Assembly: GCA_016783985.1 (NCBI GenBank)
Contig: JADHVM010000017.1
Coordinates: 1-16,498, forward strand
DNA: 16,498 bases
Direction of reading: 5' to 3'
From: Actinomycetota bacterium
Lineage (GTDB): Bacteria > Actinomycetota > Humimicrobiia > Humimicrobiales > Humimicrobiaceae
Translations under genes and position numbers: made by a program
Notes under the pieces: model-generated
What the model saw: only the letters and a program-made list of their open reading frames with translations
What the model was told of the DNA's origin: nothing
Databases searched by the model: none
Shown: positions 1-7,768 of the stretch, piece after piece
How positions within the stretch are numbered: the first letter of the stretch is position 1
Layout: every line of letters starts with the position of its first letter

Positions 1-1646
1 GTTTTTATAGTACTCCCCTCAAATCCAGGCAGAGTTGTTACCCAGTAATAATCAGTAATAATTTTGCCATTTATATCATTATTATCTTTATAATCATAAA
101 GCAAATTATTAATTTGAGAGTTACCTGAGAGTTTTTGAATCTCAATTTGCTTTGCAGTTATATTATCATTATAAAAATACAAAGCAGCCATAATTAAAAC
201 TGAAATAATTAAACCTGCAAAAATAATATAACTTCCACTTAGATTAAACTCTATAAAACTCTTTGGTCTCTTATGCAATAACCTTTTTTCTAACTTTAAT
301 TTCTCTGAAATCTTATCGCAGAAAAATTTATAAATTCTGGCTAAAAATTTTTCATATATAAATTCAATACCAAACGCTGCAGAATATGCCATAAAAGGAA
401 GGGCTGGTATTATATTCCTATCATCATAGCTAAAGAAAAATCCCCATACTAGTACAAGGGGTAATGTAATACCTATTGAAAACCACCTTGACTTCCTGAC
501 AAAAATACTAACAAGGACAAGAAATATTAAAACTAAAAAAAATGCTGCTGAACCTCTCAGTATTAATAAGCCATTCATAAATCTTTGAATATAAGTAGCA
601 TCATGATGTATGCCTTTTACAAGAAAAGATATAGTACTGAAGTCTAGTCCCCTATTAATTTCAATTATCTTAACAAGATACCATGGGAGAGTAATTGCTA
701 TTATCAACACCATCACTAATATTTTTTTGAATATATCTTTACCGGTTATTATTTTCCTATTTTTTACTATTAAAAAAATTATAAATATCACTGAAAAAAT
801 TAGTATATATCCACCAGTTTGTTTTGTTAGAGCAGCTGCAGTTGAAAACAGCATTACCAGCATAATTTTTTCTGTACTTACACCATTACTTTCTATATCC
901 AATATTGAATGGAACGCTAGAAAAGAAAAAAACCCAACTGCAATATCAACATATCCGCTTCTAATATAAACTGAGCTGTAACTTATAATAATAACTGCAT
1001 AAAATATCAATGAGGCAAGATATACCATATCTCTCTTTTTTAGATAGAGATTTATATACAATGCTAAAGTAAAAATTGTGAAAAGCGGCATTATAGATTT
1101 TGCAAATAAATGAATATAATGATTCTGCATCATTGTATAAGTTATAGACCAATTAGCTGGTATTAACTGTGGATACAGGTATGTTCTATATGGCATCTTG
1201 CCTAAATACCAATCTATAGCCCATCTATTCCATGAAAATACAGCGTCCCAGTTATTAAAGACTTTCCCTATATTTGAAATAAAAAAATATGAAAATGCAG
1301 CTGCTACAAGAAAAGATAATATTATAAATATTTTTTTTGCCAGTGAATCTGATTGTGTAAAAACACTTAACTCAATATTAACACGCAAATTATCTCTTTT
1401 TCTTCGTACTGCTATATAAATTAAATAAAACAGTTCAATGGCAAATATAGAATAAATTACATAAAGATTATAAGTCTTTATTAAAGTAAGATAATAAACT
1501 AGCAGATAATTAATTAGTAAACTAAGTGAGAAGCTGTAAATAATGGTTTGTAATTTATTGGCTTTTTTAAATTTAAAAATACGTAGGAAAATATATCCAG
1601 GAATAAATACTATTTGGAAAAACGATAATAATCCTAAAAAGACCAT
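1..1646 (-). CDS. GT-C type glycosyltransferase-like polytopic membrane protein, C-terminus cut off by window edge
   Basis: One uninterrupted reading frame runs from an ATG at 1646 to the left edge, giving 548 residues with no stop; the C-terminus lies outside the window. An in-frame TAA 9 bases upstream of the ATG makes this the first possible ATG start, although no clear ribosome-binding site is visible. The protein is very hydrophobic, with roughly ten or more membrane segments (for example near residues 2-22, 35-55, 62-80, 106-123, 185-201, 208-227, 262-293, 307-325, 366-383, 472-490). After the early segments comes an outside loop with NNWDAVFSWN (131-140) and YPQLIPANW (158-166), then RSGYVDIAVGFFSFLAF (229-245) and ALTKQTGGY (272-280). 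These resemble the GWDA...YP.LLP, GYAD and TKNEG patterns of bacterial dolichyl-phosphate-mannose transferase-like (GT-C/family 39-like) proteins. In that family the loop Asp (here D134) is usually catalytic and the sugar donor is a polyprenyl-phosphate sugar. The acceptor is unknown. It lies 54 bp downstream of the nitroreductase gene on the same strand. Confidence 0.75.
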   Translation of the reverse strand, partial: MVFLGLLSFFQIVFIPGYIFLRIFKFKKANKLQTIIYSFSLSLLINYLLVYYLTLIKTYNLYVIYSIFAIELFYLIYIAVRRKRDNLRVNIELSVFTQSDSLAKKIFIILSFLVAAAFSYFFISNIGKVFNNWDAVFSWNRWAIDWYLGKMPYRTYLYPQLIPANWSITYTMMQNHYIHLFAKSIMPLFTIFTLALYINLYLKKRDMVYLASLIFYAVIIISYSSVYIRSGYVDIAVGFFSFLAFHSILDIESNGVSTEKIMLVMLFSTAAALTKQTGGYILIFSVIFIIFLIVKNRKIITGKDIFKKILVMVLIIAITLPWYLVKIIEINRGLDFSTISFLVKGIHHDATYIQRFMNGLLILRGSAAFFLVLIFLVLVSIFVRKSRWFSIGITLPLVLVWGFFFSYDDRNIIPALPFMAYSAAFGIEFIYEKFLARIYKFFCDKISEKLKLEKRLLHKRPKSFIEFNLSGSYIIFAGLIISVLIMAALYFYNDNITAKQIEIQKLSGNSQINNLLYDYKDNNDINGKIITDYYWVTTLPGFEGSTIK

Positions 1647-1700
1647 AATTTTTTAACTATTAAAATCAGGATTTATTTAAGATGAAATAATATTTTTAAC

Positions 1701-2234
1701 CTAACCTATATATCTTTCGTAGCAAACAACTTCTGATAGTGATTTCCTGCCTCTCTTTGGTTTTTCTTCTGCAGGATAACCAACAGGAGTTAGGGCAACA
1801 ACTCTAACATTTTCTGGAATTTTAAGTAAATCCTTAACTAATTTTTCCTTAAAAGCCCCAATCCAGCATGTGCCAAGACCTTTCTCGGTAGCAGCTAATA
1901 TTAAATGTTCCATAGCTATTGCTATATCAATTGGATAACTATTCATATATCCACCCATAACTCCATATGCTTCATCTTCTTTTGCACATGCAACTATAAT
2001 TACCGGGGCTTCTGATATAAATGTTTGATTATTGCAAGCTATCGCTAAATCACCTATTTTTTTCTTATTCTTTACTACAACCAGCTTCCATGGCTGAAGA
2101 TTTTTAGCTGAAGGAGCTTTCCTAAAAGCCTGCAATATATATTCTAACTTATCCTCTTCTATCTTTTTTAGTTTGTAAGATCTAATACTCCTTCTAAATC
2201 TAATAATTTCCATCAGATTCTTAAATTTTCTCAT
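1701..2234 (-). CDS. Nitroreductase family FMN-dependent oxidoreductase
   Basis: This 177-residue protein has the compact nitroreductase fold signature. FRRSIRSY (13-20) fits the FMN-phosphate binding start, APSAKNLQPWKLVVV (40-54) is the second flavin-contact motif, and AATEKGLGTCWIGAF with a following PENVRVVALTPVGYP stretch is the typical C-terminal half. Proteins of this size bind FMN as cytosolic homodimers and reduce nitro, quinone or other electrophilic substrates with NAD(P)H; the physiological substrate cannot be read from sequence. The ATG at 2234 is preceded by AGGGG about 10 bases upstream. The internal Met8, where many family members begin, has no ribosome-binding site, so the longer start is preferred. 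It is co-directional with the membrane glycosyltransferase gene downstream and with pabC upstream (179-bp gap), but no functional link is evident. Confidence 0.88.
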   Translation of the reverse strand: MRKFKNLMEIIRFRRSIRSYKLKKIEEDKLEYILQAFRKAPSAKNLQPWKLVVVKNKKKIGDLAIACNNQTFISEAPVIIVACAKEDEAYGVMGGYMNSYPIDIAIAMEHLILAATEKGLGTCWIGAFKEKLVKDLLKIPENVRVVALTPVGYPAEEKPKRGRKSLSEVVCYERYIG

Positions 2235-2262
2235 TAATTCTTAACCCCTGTGCTCTTTATAA

Positions 2263-2284
2263 AAAAATAATTATAATTATTTTT
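2263..2284. repeat. 22-bp perfect AT-only palindrome between nitroreductase and pabC
   Basis: The segment is exactly equal to its own reverse complement over 22 bases: five A, a self-complementary TAATTATAATTA core, then five T. It lies 29 bp upstream of the nitroreductase start. It could extrude or bind a regulator. Because it contains no G or C, it would make a weak RNA hairpin, so a terminator role is doubtful. The rest of 2285-2413 holds no gene I can support. Confidence 0.5.
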
Positions 2285-2413
2285 CTAATTAATCCTTTTC
2301 TAACTCTTGCATAATAGACTTACTGGCAACTGATTTAATTTCATATTAACACTATGATAAATTTTAGTAAAACCTATTTTATATAAAGATTTAAGCTATA
2401 GAATTGCTATGAT

Positions 2414-3301
2414 TTAAGGCTTATGTTCCATTTCCATAAGACAATTAACTTTTTCTTTGTATAGATTCATAATTTTTTTTGTAATATTGCCAGGAACTTT
2501 ATCTATAACTCTATATTTATCAATTTGGCAAACTGGTATAATCTCCATTATGGAATTAGTTAAAAAAATTTCATCAGACTCTTTAATATCAAAATAATGA
2601 ATTCTTCTCTGTCTCAGTTTTATTTTATTTTCCTTACATAATTCTATTACTTGTGCCCGTGTTATTCCAGGTAAAATATTTTGAGTAAGTGGTGTTGTGT
2701 AAACAGTACTATCTTTTACAAAAAAGATATTAGATGTTGCTCCCTCCAGAATAATATGATCTTTTGTTAAAAAAATTGCTTCTTTTGCACTGTTTCGTAA
2801 AGCCTCGTTTTTTGCAAAAATATTTTCAAAATAATTTATGAGTTTATACATATAAAGGTTATTTCCCAAAGCATCTCTTTTTAAAGATGAAGTTATAATC
2901 TTTATACCATTCCTATAATCTTTCTCAGGGTAACTAATAAGCTTGTGTGCAATTATTATTAAATTAGGCTTAAATGAGCTGTCAATATTAAATCTTTCCC
3001 TGTAAGGACCCCTGGTTACTATTATTTTAATATAAGCTTCCCTACTTTTTAAATTATTGCCACTTATTACTTTATCTATGGAATATTTGACATAGGATTT
3101 GTCAAAGTCAAACTTATATCTTAAAATTTTTAGTGTATGGAACATTCGCTGCAGGTGAGCTTCCAGCATAAAAACATAACCATTATAACTCCTCAAAGTC
3201 TCAAATATTCCATCACCATACAGGAACCCAGCATCATTTATGGATACAGCTGCACTCTTTTCTCGGACTAATTTATTATTTATAAAAATATAACTATCCA
3301 T
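2414..3301 (-). CDS. pabC: Fold-type IV PLP enzyme, probable 4-amino-4-deoxychorismate lyase
   Basis: The 295-residue protein has the BCAT/D-amino-acid transaminase/ADC lyase fold: INDAGFLYGDGIFETLR (21-37), the probable PLP Schiff-base lysine K153 in YKLINYFEN, the LEGATSNIFF segment (185-194) and ILPGITRAQVIEL (209-221). The family holds branched-chain aminotransferase (IlvE), D-alanine aminotransferase and aminodeoxychorismate lyase (PabC), which share these motifs. I choose PabC because the gene follows pabA and pabB on the same strand. That would complete p-aminobenzoate synthesis by releasing pyruvate from aminodeoxychorismate. An IlvE-type activity is the main alternative. A 143-bp gap separates it from pabB and contains a plausible promoter of its own. 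The start is the ATG at 3301; only a distant, weak GG-containing ribosome-binding site is visible. Confidence 0.8.
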   Translation of the reverse strand: MDSYIFINNKLVREKSAAVSINDAGFLYGDGIFETLRSYNGYVFMLEAHLQRMFHTLKILRYKFDFDKSYVKYSIDKVISGNNLKSREAYIKIIVTRGPYRERFNIDSSFKPNLIIIAHKLISYPEKDYRNGIKIITSSLKRDALGNNLYMYKLINYFENIFAKNEALRNSAKEAIFLTKDHIILEGATSNIFFVKDSTVYTTPLTQNILPGITRAQVIELCKENKIKLRQRRIHYFDIKESDEIFLTNSIMEIIPVCQIDKYRVIDKVPGNITKKIMNLYKEKVNCLMEMEHKP

Positions 3302-3373
3302 AAATTTTTACTTAAAACCTACAATTTCTCATTTATATATTAATACTAATTTCTAATATAAATTTTTATATAT

Positions 3374-3403
3374 ATTATTACCACTTACTATTATACTAGT
3401 CAA
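3374..3403 (-). promoter_or_regulatory. Candidate sigma-70 type promoter for pabC
   Basis: On the minus strand TTGACT (3403-3398) is followed after 18 bp by AATAAT (3379-3374). Transcription would start near 3367, giving a leader of about 65 bases before the pabC ATG. The -35 box is close to consensus and the -10 box is acceptable. In such AT-rich DNA chance matches are common, so this is moderate evidence only. Confidence 0.4.
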
Positions 3404-3444
3404 GAAATTCATTCAAGCTAATCTTAAGATTTCTAGCATACCCC

Positions 3445-5151
3445 TTACAGAAGCTTCTTTAAATTCCTACTTTCAAAAAATCTTAAAGTCTCCTGCAGGG
3501 CAAGACCCTTATCCAATGTTTCCTGGAATTCTTCTTCAGGAACAGAGTCCTCAACTATCCCACCGCCAACATTATAATAAAAATTATCCTCTTTTATGAT
3601 AAAAGTTCTTATAACAATATTTATATCCATTGTATTATCAATTCCAATATAACCTATAGAACCTGTGTAGACAGTTCTTGCAGTTGACTCAAGCTCATCA
3701 ATTATCTGCATTGCTCTTATCTTTGGAGCACCAGTTATAGAGCCTCCAGGGAAAGTTGCCTTTAATATATCTGCAATATCAAACTTTTTCCTAACCTTAC
3801 CAACTACTGTAGATACTGAATGAAAAACTTTAGCATACTTTTCTATTACTGCATGCTCACTAACTTCAACACTCCCATAATTACAAAATTTTCCTAAATC
3901 ATTTCTTTCTAGATCAACAATCATATTTAGTTCTGCCCTATCTTTAATACTATTTTTTAACTCAACTATATATTTTTCATCCTCAAGTTCATTTTTCCCC
4001 CTGGGTCTTGTTCCCTTTATAGGTCTTGTTTCAATAATATCTCCTTTTAGAAATAGAAACCTTTCAGGTGAAGAACTGCCAATCTTCACCTCTGGAAAAT
4101 TTAAGAAAGCTGAAAATGGAGCAGCATTCTTCTCCCTTAAAATATAATATAAATCAATAGGTTCAACAGGCAGCTTGCAATGAAATCTTTGAGTCATACT
4201 CATCTGATAAATATCACCATTATGAATATATTCCTTTGCCTTACTAACAGCCTTTAGGTAATTCTTTTTTGTAAAATTTGAACGAAGCCTGATAGAAGCC
4301 ACTTCTTTTTTACTATATTTTTTTATTATATGCTGCTTTACTTTATCCCCATTTTTTTTAGAAGATAATTTATTTTTAAATTTAAAAAATCTCCTATTAT
4401 ATTTCTCCAGTAACATTTTATTTATTTTTTCCCATTCAAGATTAACTCTTTCTAAAAGATTTTCTTCGCTTACATTGTTATCCACATAATCATCTTCTGA
4501 AAAATTAATATCATAACCTTCAGCCTCAAAATAATCACTATCAGCATTTATAGAATTGTAATTTTTATAAAAACTTCTATCAGATCTCCCCTTTGTTTTA
4601 ATCAAATAATTCCTGATAAAATACCATTTACTTTTATTATGGTCATAAGAAAACAACCTGTCATAAAAAGCCAGGTAAAATAATGGGATATTAATATCAT
4701 CAAAAACTGTCTGGGGAAGAATCTCGATAAAATTTTTTAAATCATAAGAAAAATATCCAACAAATCCGCCTTTAAAATCCGGTAATTTATCTTTAGATTT
4801 TTTAGAAATAATTCTTAACTTATCTCTGTTAATGTAAATAACCTTTAAATCTTCACTTCGCCTGTTACCGATTTTACCTGTATAATTTCCTACATGCTGC
4901 TTTAAAAATGATAAAGGATGCTGATAAGAAAAATATTTTATATTTCTGGATATATTAATAAACTCATTTTCATACCCAAAGCTCTTTAATACGAACTTCG
5001 GATTCCAACTTATATATGAAAATTGAGAATACTTATTAGGACAAAGACTACTGTCTAAGTAACAAAGATAATCACAATCCCCCTGAATATAAGCAACTTC
5101 CTGAGGAGACAAATCTAAATTTATAGTTGTAACTGTAGAAATTACTTTCAT
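3445..5151 (-). CDS. pabB: Aminodeoxychorismate synthase component I (chorismate-binding enzyme)
   Basis: The protein makes 4-amino-4-deoxychorismate from chorismate using ammonia from the PabA glutaminase. The N-terminal domain has the DSSLCPNKYSQFSYISW and FKGGFVGYFSYDL patterns. The catalytic half (about 290-560) contains NGDIYQMSMTQRF, GSSSPERFL, TRPIKGTRPRG, DLERNDLGK and FPGGSITGAPKIRAM. PIKGT at 377-381 carries the lysine (K379) used by aminodeoxychorismate synthases; anthranilate synthases normally have PIAGT, so PabB is favoured over TrpE. At 568 residues it is about 100 longer than typical PabB. The excess is a charged, Asn/Lys/Asp-rich stretch at about 185-290 between the two halves. 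Its ATG overlaps the pabA stop as ATGA, implying translational coupling. Confidence 0.93.
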   Translation of the reverse strand: MKVISTVTTINLDLSPQEVAYIQGDCDYLCYLDSSLCPNKYSQFSYISWNPKFVLKSFGYENEFINISRNIKYFSYQHPLSFLKQHVGNYTGKIGNRRSEDLKVIYINRDKLRIISKKSKDKLPDFKGGFVGYFSYDLKNFIEILPQTVFDDINIPLFYLAFYDRLFSYDHNKSKWYFIRNYLIKTKGRSDRSFYKNYNSINADSDYFEAEGYDINFSEDDYVDNNVSEENLLERVNLEWEKINKMLLEKYNRRFFKFKNKLSSKKNGDKVKQHIIKKYSKKEVASIRLRSNFTKKNYLKAVSKAKEYIHNGDIYQMSMTQRFHCKLPVEPIDLYYILREKNAAPFSAFLNFPEVKIGSSSPERFLFLKGDIIETRPIKGTRPRGKNELEDEKYIVELKNSIKDRAELNMIVDLERNDLGKFCNYGSVEVSEHAVIEKYAKVFHSVSTVVGKVRKKFDIADILKATFPGGSITGAPKIRAMQIIDELESTARTVYTGSIGYIGIDNTMDINIVIRTFIIKEDNFYYNVGGGIVEDSVPEEEFQETLDKGLALQETLRFFESRNLKKLL

Positions 5152-5702
5152 AATTCAATAAAATTTTTAAGTATTTCCTTCCCATACGAAGTAAGAAAAG
5201 ACTCAGGGTGAAATTGTATCCCTTCCAGTTTATATCTTTTATGTCTTATTCCCATTACAATTTTATCTTTAGTATAAGCAGAAATTTCAAACTCCTGCGG
5301 AATAGTATCTTTTTTTAATATTAGGGAATGATACCGGGCAGCTTCAAATGGACTTTCGATACCAGAGAATATTGTATGCTTGTCATGATAAATTAGAGAG
5401 GTCTTGCCATGAAATACAATCCCAGAGTTTATAACTTCTGCACCAAAAACTTCTCCTATGCACTGGTGTCCCAAACAGACACCCAGTATAGGAATTAACC
5501 TGTAAAAATGCTTGATTAAATCTTTTGATATTCCTGCATCTTTGGGTCTTCCTGGTCCAGGAGATATAACAATTTTTAAAGGAGCCATTTTCTCTATTTC
5601 ACGTATACTTATTTTATCATTTCTTCTGACTTTTATGTTCTCTCCCAATACCCCTAAATACTGTACTAAATTAAAAGTAAATGAGTCATAATTATCTATC
5701 AT
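5148..5702 (-). CDS. pabA: Aminodeoxychorismate/anthranilate synthase glutaminase component (class I GATase), start uncertain
   Basis: Class I glutamine amidotransferase that supplies ammonia to PabB. IDNYDSFTFNLVQYLG opens the protein, SPGPGRPKDAG forms the oxyanion-side loop, GVCLGHQ holds the nucleophile C76, and FHPES holds H165 and E167; the triad is complete. Only gene position separates PabA from TrpG; pabB overlap makes PabA the better call. The first ATG (5702) gives 184 residues, but this cuts into the first beta strand: family members usually begin with two or three hydrophobic residues before IDNYDSF, and the codons just upstream (KKIDIL) supply them in frame. There is no ribosome-binding site near 5702. 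A strong one sits 8 bases before an in-frame ATT at 5741, which would give 197 residues. I list the ATG form but consider the ATT start more likely. Confidence 0.9.
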   Translation of the reverse strand: MIDNYDSFTFNLVQYLGVLGENIKVRRNDKISIREIEKMAPLKIVISPGPGRPKDAGISKDLIKHFYRLIPILGVCLGHQCIGEVFGAEVINSGIVFHGKTSLIYHDKHTIFSGIESPFEAARYHSLILKKDTIPQEFEISAYTKDKIVMGIRHKRYKLEGIQFHPESFLTSYGKEILKNFIEL

Positions 5703-5738
5703 CAGAATATCTATTTTCTTACTTTTAGTTGCAGTATT

Positions 5739-5758
5739 AATTTCTAGTTCTCCTCACC
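5739..5758 (-). promoter_or_regulatory. Strong ribosome-binding site plus ATT codon, probable true pabA start
   Basis: On the minus strand GGTGAGGAG (5758-5750) is the strongest Shine-Dalgarno sequence in the region. Eight bases later comes ATT (5741-5739), in frame with pabA and 13 codons upstream of the first ATG. No ATG, GTG or TTG lies at a suitable distance in any frame that stays open. The predicted transcription start is only a few bases upstream. AUU is a rare but documented bacterial start codon (infC is the classic case). Confidence 0.5.
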
Positions 5759-5770
5759 TTTTTATTGACT

Positions 5771-5798
5771 ATTATATACATTATATTAATTTGCTCAA
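5771..5798 (-). promoter_or_regulatory. Promoter for pabA-pabB, -35 shared with the divergent promoter
   Basis: TTGAGC (5798-5793) and a perfect TATAAT (5776-5771) are separated by 16 bp on the minus strand. Transcription would begin around 5764, leaving about 23 bases before the ATT codon and placing the ribosome-binding site close to the 5' end. The -35 hexamer overlaps that of the plus-strand promoter. Confidence 0.55.
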
Positions 5799-5819
5799 AA
5801 TAAAAAAAACAATTAAAAT
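5791..5819 (+). promoter_or_regulatory. Promoter for the ABC exporter operon, likely producing a leaderless mRNA
   Basis: TTGCTC (5791-5796), a 17-bp spacer and TAAAAT (5814-5819) lie directly before the ABC ATPase ATG at 5828. Only 8 bases separate the -10 box from the start codon, so transcription would begin at or next to the ATG. The lack of any ribosome-binding site upstream of this ATG fits a leaderless transcript. Confidence 0.45.
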
Positions 5820-5827
5820 ACATTCCT

Positions 5828-6742
5828 ATGATAAAAGTAGAAAATTTAACTAAAATATTTGGAGATGTTACCGCCCTTGATAATATTTCCTTTCAGATTA
5901 AGGAAAGTGAAATATTTGGTTTTTTAGGCCCAAACGGAGCTGGCAAGACTACCACAATTAGAATACTCTCTACGCTTATCTCTCCTACTTCTGGTAAATT
6001 CACCATTAACGGAAAAGACCCAAAGGAAGACAGTTCCCATATAAGATCAATAATAGGGCTGCTTACTGAAACACCTGGAATGTATGAGAAAATATCTGCT
6101 TATGATAACCTTAAATATTTCTCTAATTTCTATGATATTTCAGAAAAGAAAAGAAAAAATAATATCGAAAAATACTTAAAAATGTTTGATCTCTGGAAAA
6201 GAAAAGATGCACTTGTAGCAACATATTCAAAAGGCATGAAGCAAAAACTAGCACTTTCCAGAGCATTAATCCATGAACCTAAAATATTATTTTTAGATGA
6301 GCCAACAGCAGCACTTGACCCTGAGAGCGCTCATATGGTTAGGAATTTTATTGAAAGCTTAAAGAAAGAAAAAACTACTGTTTTCCTATGTACTCATAAT
6401 CTTGAAGAAGCTTCAAATCTATCTGACAGAGTTTGTATAATCAAAAAGAAAATAATAAAAATTGCATCACTTACTGAGTTGCAGACTAATAAAAAATATA
6501 AAAATGTGGAGATTGTATTCAAAGATGATTCAAAAAAATTTATAGATATAATAAAACCAATAAAAGAAATAATCAGTATTTCAGCAGAACAAAATAAGAT
6601 TAATCTGTCACTAGAAAAACCGCAAATTACCAATCCTATTATTATAAAGAAACTGATAGAGAATGGGGTAGAAATTCTTTATTTTAATGAAATAACAGAA
6701 AGCCTTGAAGAAATTTATCTGGATTTAATAAAAGAAGCCTAA
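5828..6742 (+). CDS. ABC transporter ATP-binding protein (ABC-2 exporter type)
   Basis: The 304-residue protein is a single nucleotide-binding domain of the drug/Na+/polysaccharide ABC-2 exporter class. Walker A is GPNGAGKTT (34-42), the signature loop YSKGMKQKLALSRAL (133-147), Walker B ILFLDEP with catalytic E158, the D-loop AALDP, and the switch His H190 in CTHN. About 85 residues after the core form a C-terminal extension common in this class. It would bind the membrane protein encoded 14 bp downstream and power export; the cargo cannot be inferred. The ATG at 5828 has no ribosome-binding site and sits 8 bases after a -10 box. Confidence 0.92.
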   Translation: MIKVENLTKIFGDVTALDNISFQIKESEIFGFLGPNGAGKTTTIRILSTLISPTSGKFTINGKDPKEDSSHIRSIIGLLTETPGMYEKISAYDNLKYFSNFYDISEKKRKNNIEKYLKMFDLWKRKDALVATYSKGMKQKLALSRALIHEPKILFLDEPTAALDPESAHMVRNFIESLKKEKTTVFLCTHNLEEASNLSDRVCIIKKKIIKIASLTELQTNKKYKNVEIVFKDDSKKFIDIIKPIKEIISISAEQNKINLSLEKPQITNPIIIKKLIENGVEILYFNEITESLEEIYLDLIKEA

Positions 6743-6756
6743 AAAAGTTTAAATAA

Positions 6757-7545
6757 ATGAAAATTGCAGTAAAGATTTTTAAAAAAGAAATTAAGGAAGT
6801 TATAAAGAATAGGAGTATATGGTTGCCTGTTCTTATTATTACTGTAATTTTTTCTTTAGCATTTCCTACTATATTAACACTTTCAGTTGATAAATTTTTA
6901 GAAGACCCTGATGCTTTAGAATTTATAGGAAAAATTTTCCCAGGTCAAGGTAATCCACAGGAGCTTTTTATTTCATTTGCGATAAAACAATTAATTATCT
7001 TCCTGCTCCTAATACCAGCTATGCTCCCGAGTCTTATCGCTCCTGCATCAATAATTATGGAAAAGGATAGCAAAACCTTAGAACCTCTTTTGGCTACACC
7101 TATAAAAACCCATGAACTGCTGCTTGGAAAAACACTTACAAGTATAATACCTTCTTTTATAATCTCTACAATAAGCTTTTTAATACTTGTCCTAACTATT
7201 GATATTACTGCTTATATAAAACTAGGAATTATCCCCCTGCCAACTGTTGAATGGATAATTGTAGCTTTTATTGTAAGCCCAACAATATCTTTTATAATAA
7301 CAATGCTTTCTGTAATAATCTCTTCCAGGTCAACAGACATAAGATCTGCCCAGGGGATAGGTTCAGTAGTAATATTTCCCATTTATGCAATAATTGGTTT
7401 CCAGATTGGTGGGTTTTTCCTATTAAATAAAACATATCTTCTTATAGGTTGTCTGGTTTTAATAATTATATGCCCGTTGCTGCTTAAACTAGGAATAAAG
7501 ATATTTGATAGGGAAAATATACTTACTAAATGGAAAATGAAATAA
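6757..7545 (+). CDS. ABC-2 type transporter permease
   Basis: This 262-residue membrane protein has about six hydrophobic segments (near 22-42, 75-98, 127-150, 165-190, 200-222 and 227-248), the layout of an ABC-2 permease. The cytosolic EKDSKTLEPLLATPIKTHELLLGK (written here as the pattern E-K-x3-TLE-x-LLATP, residues 102-125) is the characteristic coupling segment of this family, similar to NatB- and YhaP-like subunits. It pairs with the ATPase encoded immediately upstream (14-bp gap) as a homodimeric permease. Substrate is unknown. The ATG has no obvious ribosome-binding site, so translation may be coupled to the upstream gene. The 223 bp after it contain no convincing terminator. Confidence 0.87.
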   Translation: MKIAVKIFKKEIKEVIKNRSIWLPVLIITVIFSLAFPTILTLSVDKFLEDPDALEFIGKIFPGQGNPQELFISFAIKQLIIFLLLIPAMLPSLIAPASIIMEKDSKTLEPLLATPIKTHELLLGKTLTSIIPSFIISTISFLILVLTIDITAYIKLGIIPLPTVEWIIVAFIVSPTISFIITMLSVIISSRSTDIRSAQGIGSVVIFPIYAIIGFQIGGFFLLNKTYLLIGCLVLIIICPLLLKLGIKIFDRENILTKWKMK

Positions 7546-7682
7546 GAAAATATTTTTAAAAATAAGTCTCTATCTAATTATGAAGTTATAAAACTTACAT
7601 TTGGTGGACTAATATTAATGTTGTAATTTTAATAATAATAATTTAAAATTCAAATAACTTTATATAATTTATTTTCTATATT

Positions 7683-7710
7683 TTAACAAAGCCATTATTA
7701 TTAGTATATT
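7683..7710 (+). promoter_or_regulatory. Candidate promoter for the PAS/GGDEF/HD-GYP gene
   Basis: TTAACA (7683-7688), a 16-bp spacer and TATATT (7705-7710) lie about 58 bp before the ATG at 7769. Predicted initiation is near 7717. No ribosome-binding site is evident before the ATG. The rest of 7546-7768 shows only AT-rich sequence. Confidence 0.35.
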
Positions 7711-7768
7711 AACCAACATAAATGCTTAACCCTTACGAAGAATTAATTATTATTTCTTGTAAATTGAG

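Noticed and set aside
610..1419. Plus-strand open frames of 119 and 73 codons and a 63-codon minus-strand frame
   Set aside because: They overlap the long uninterrupted minus-strand frame of the membrane glycosyltransferase, have no ribosome-binding sites and match no family pattern.
3445..5151. TrpE (anthranilate synthase) identity for the chorismate-binding enzyme
   Set aside because: The PIKGT motif with lysine and the adjacent PabC-like gene favour aminodeoxychorismate synthase; no other trp gene is present.
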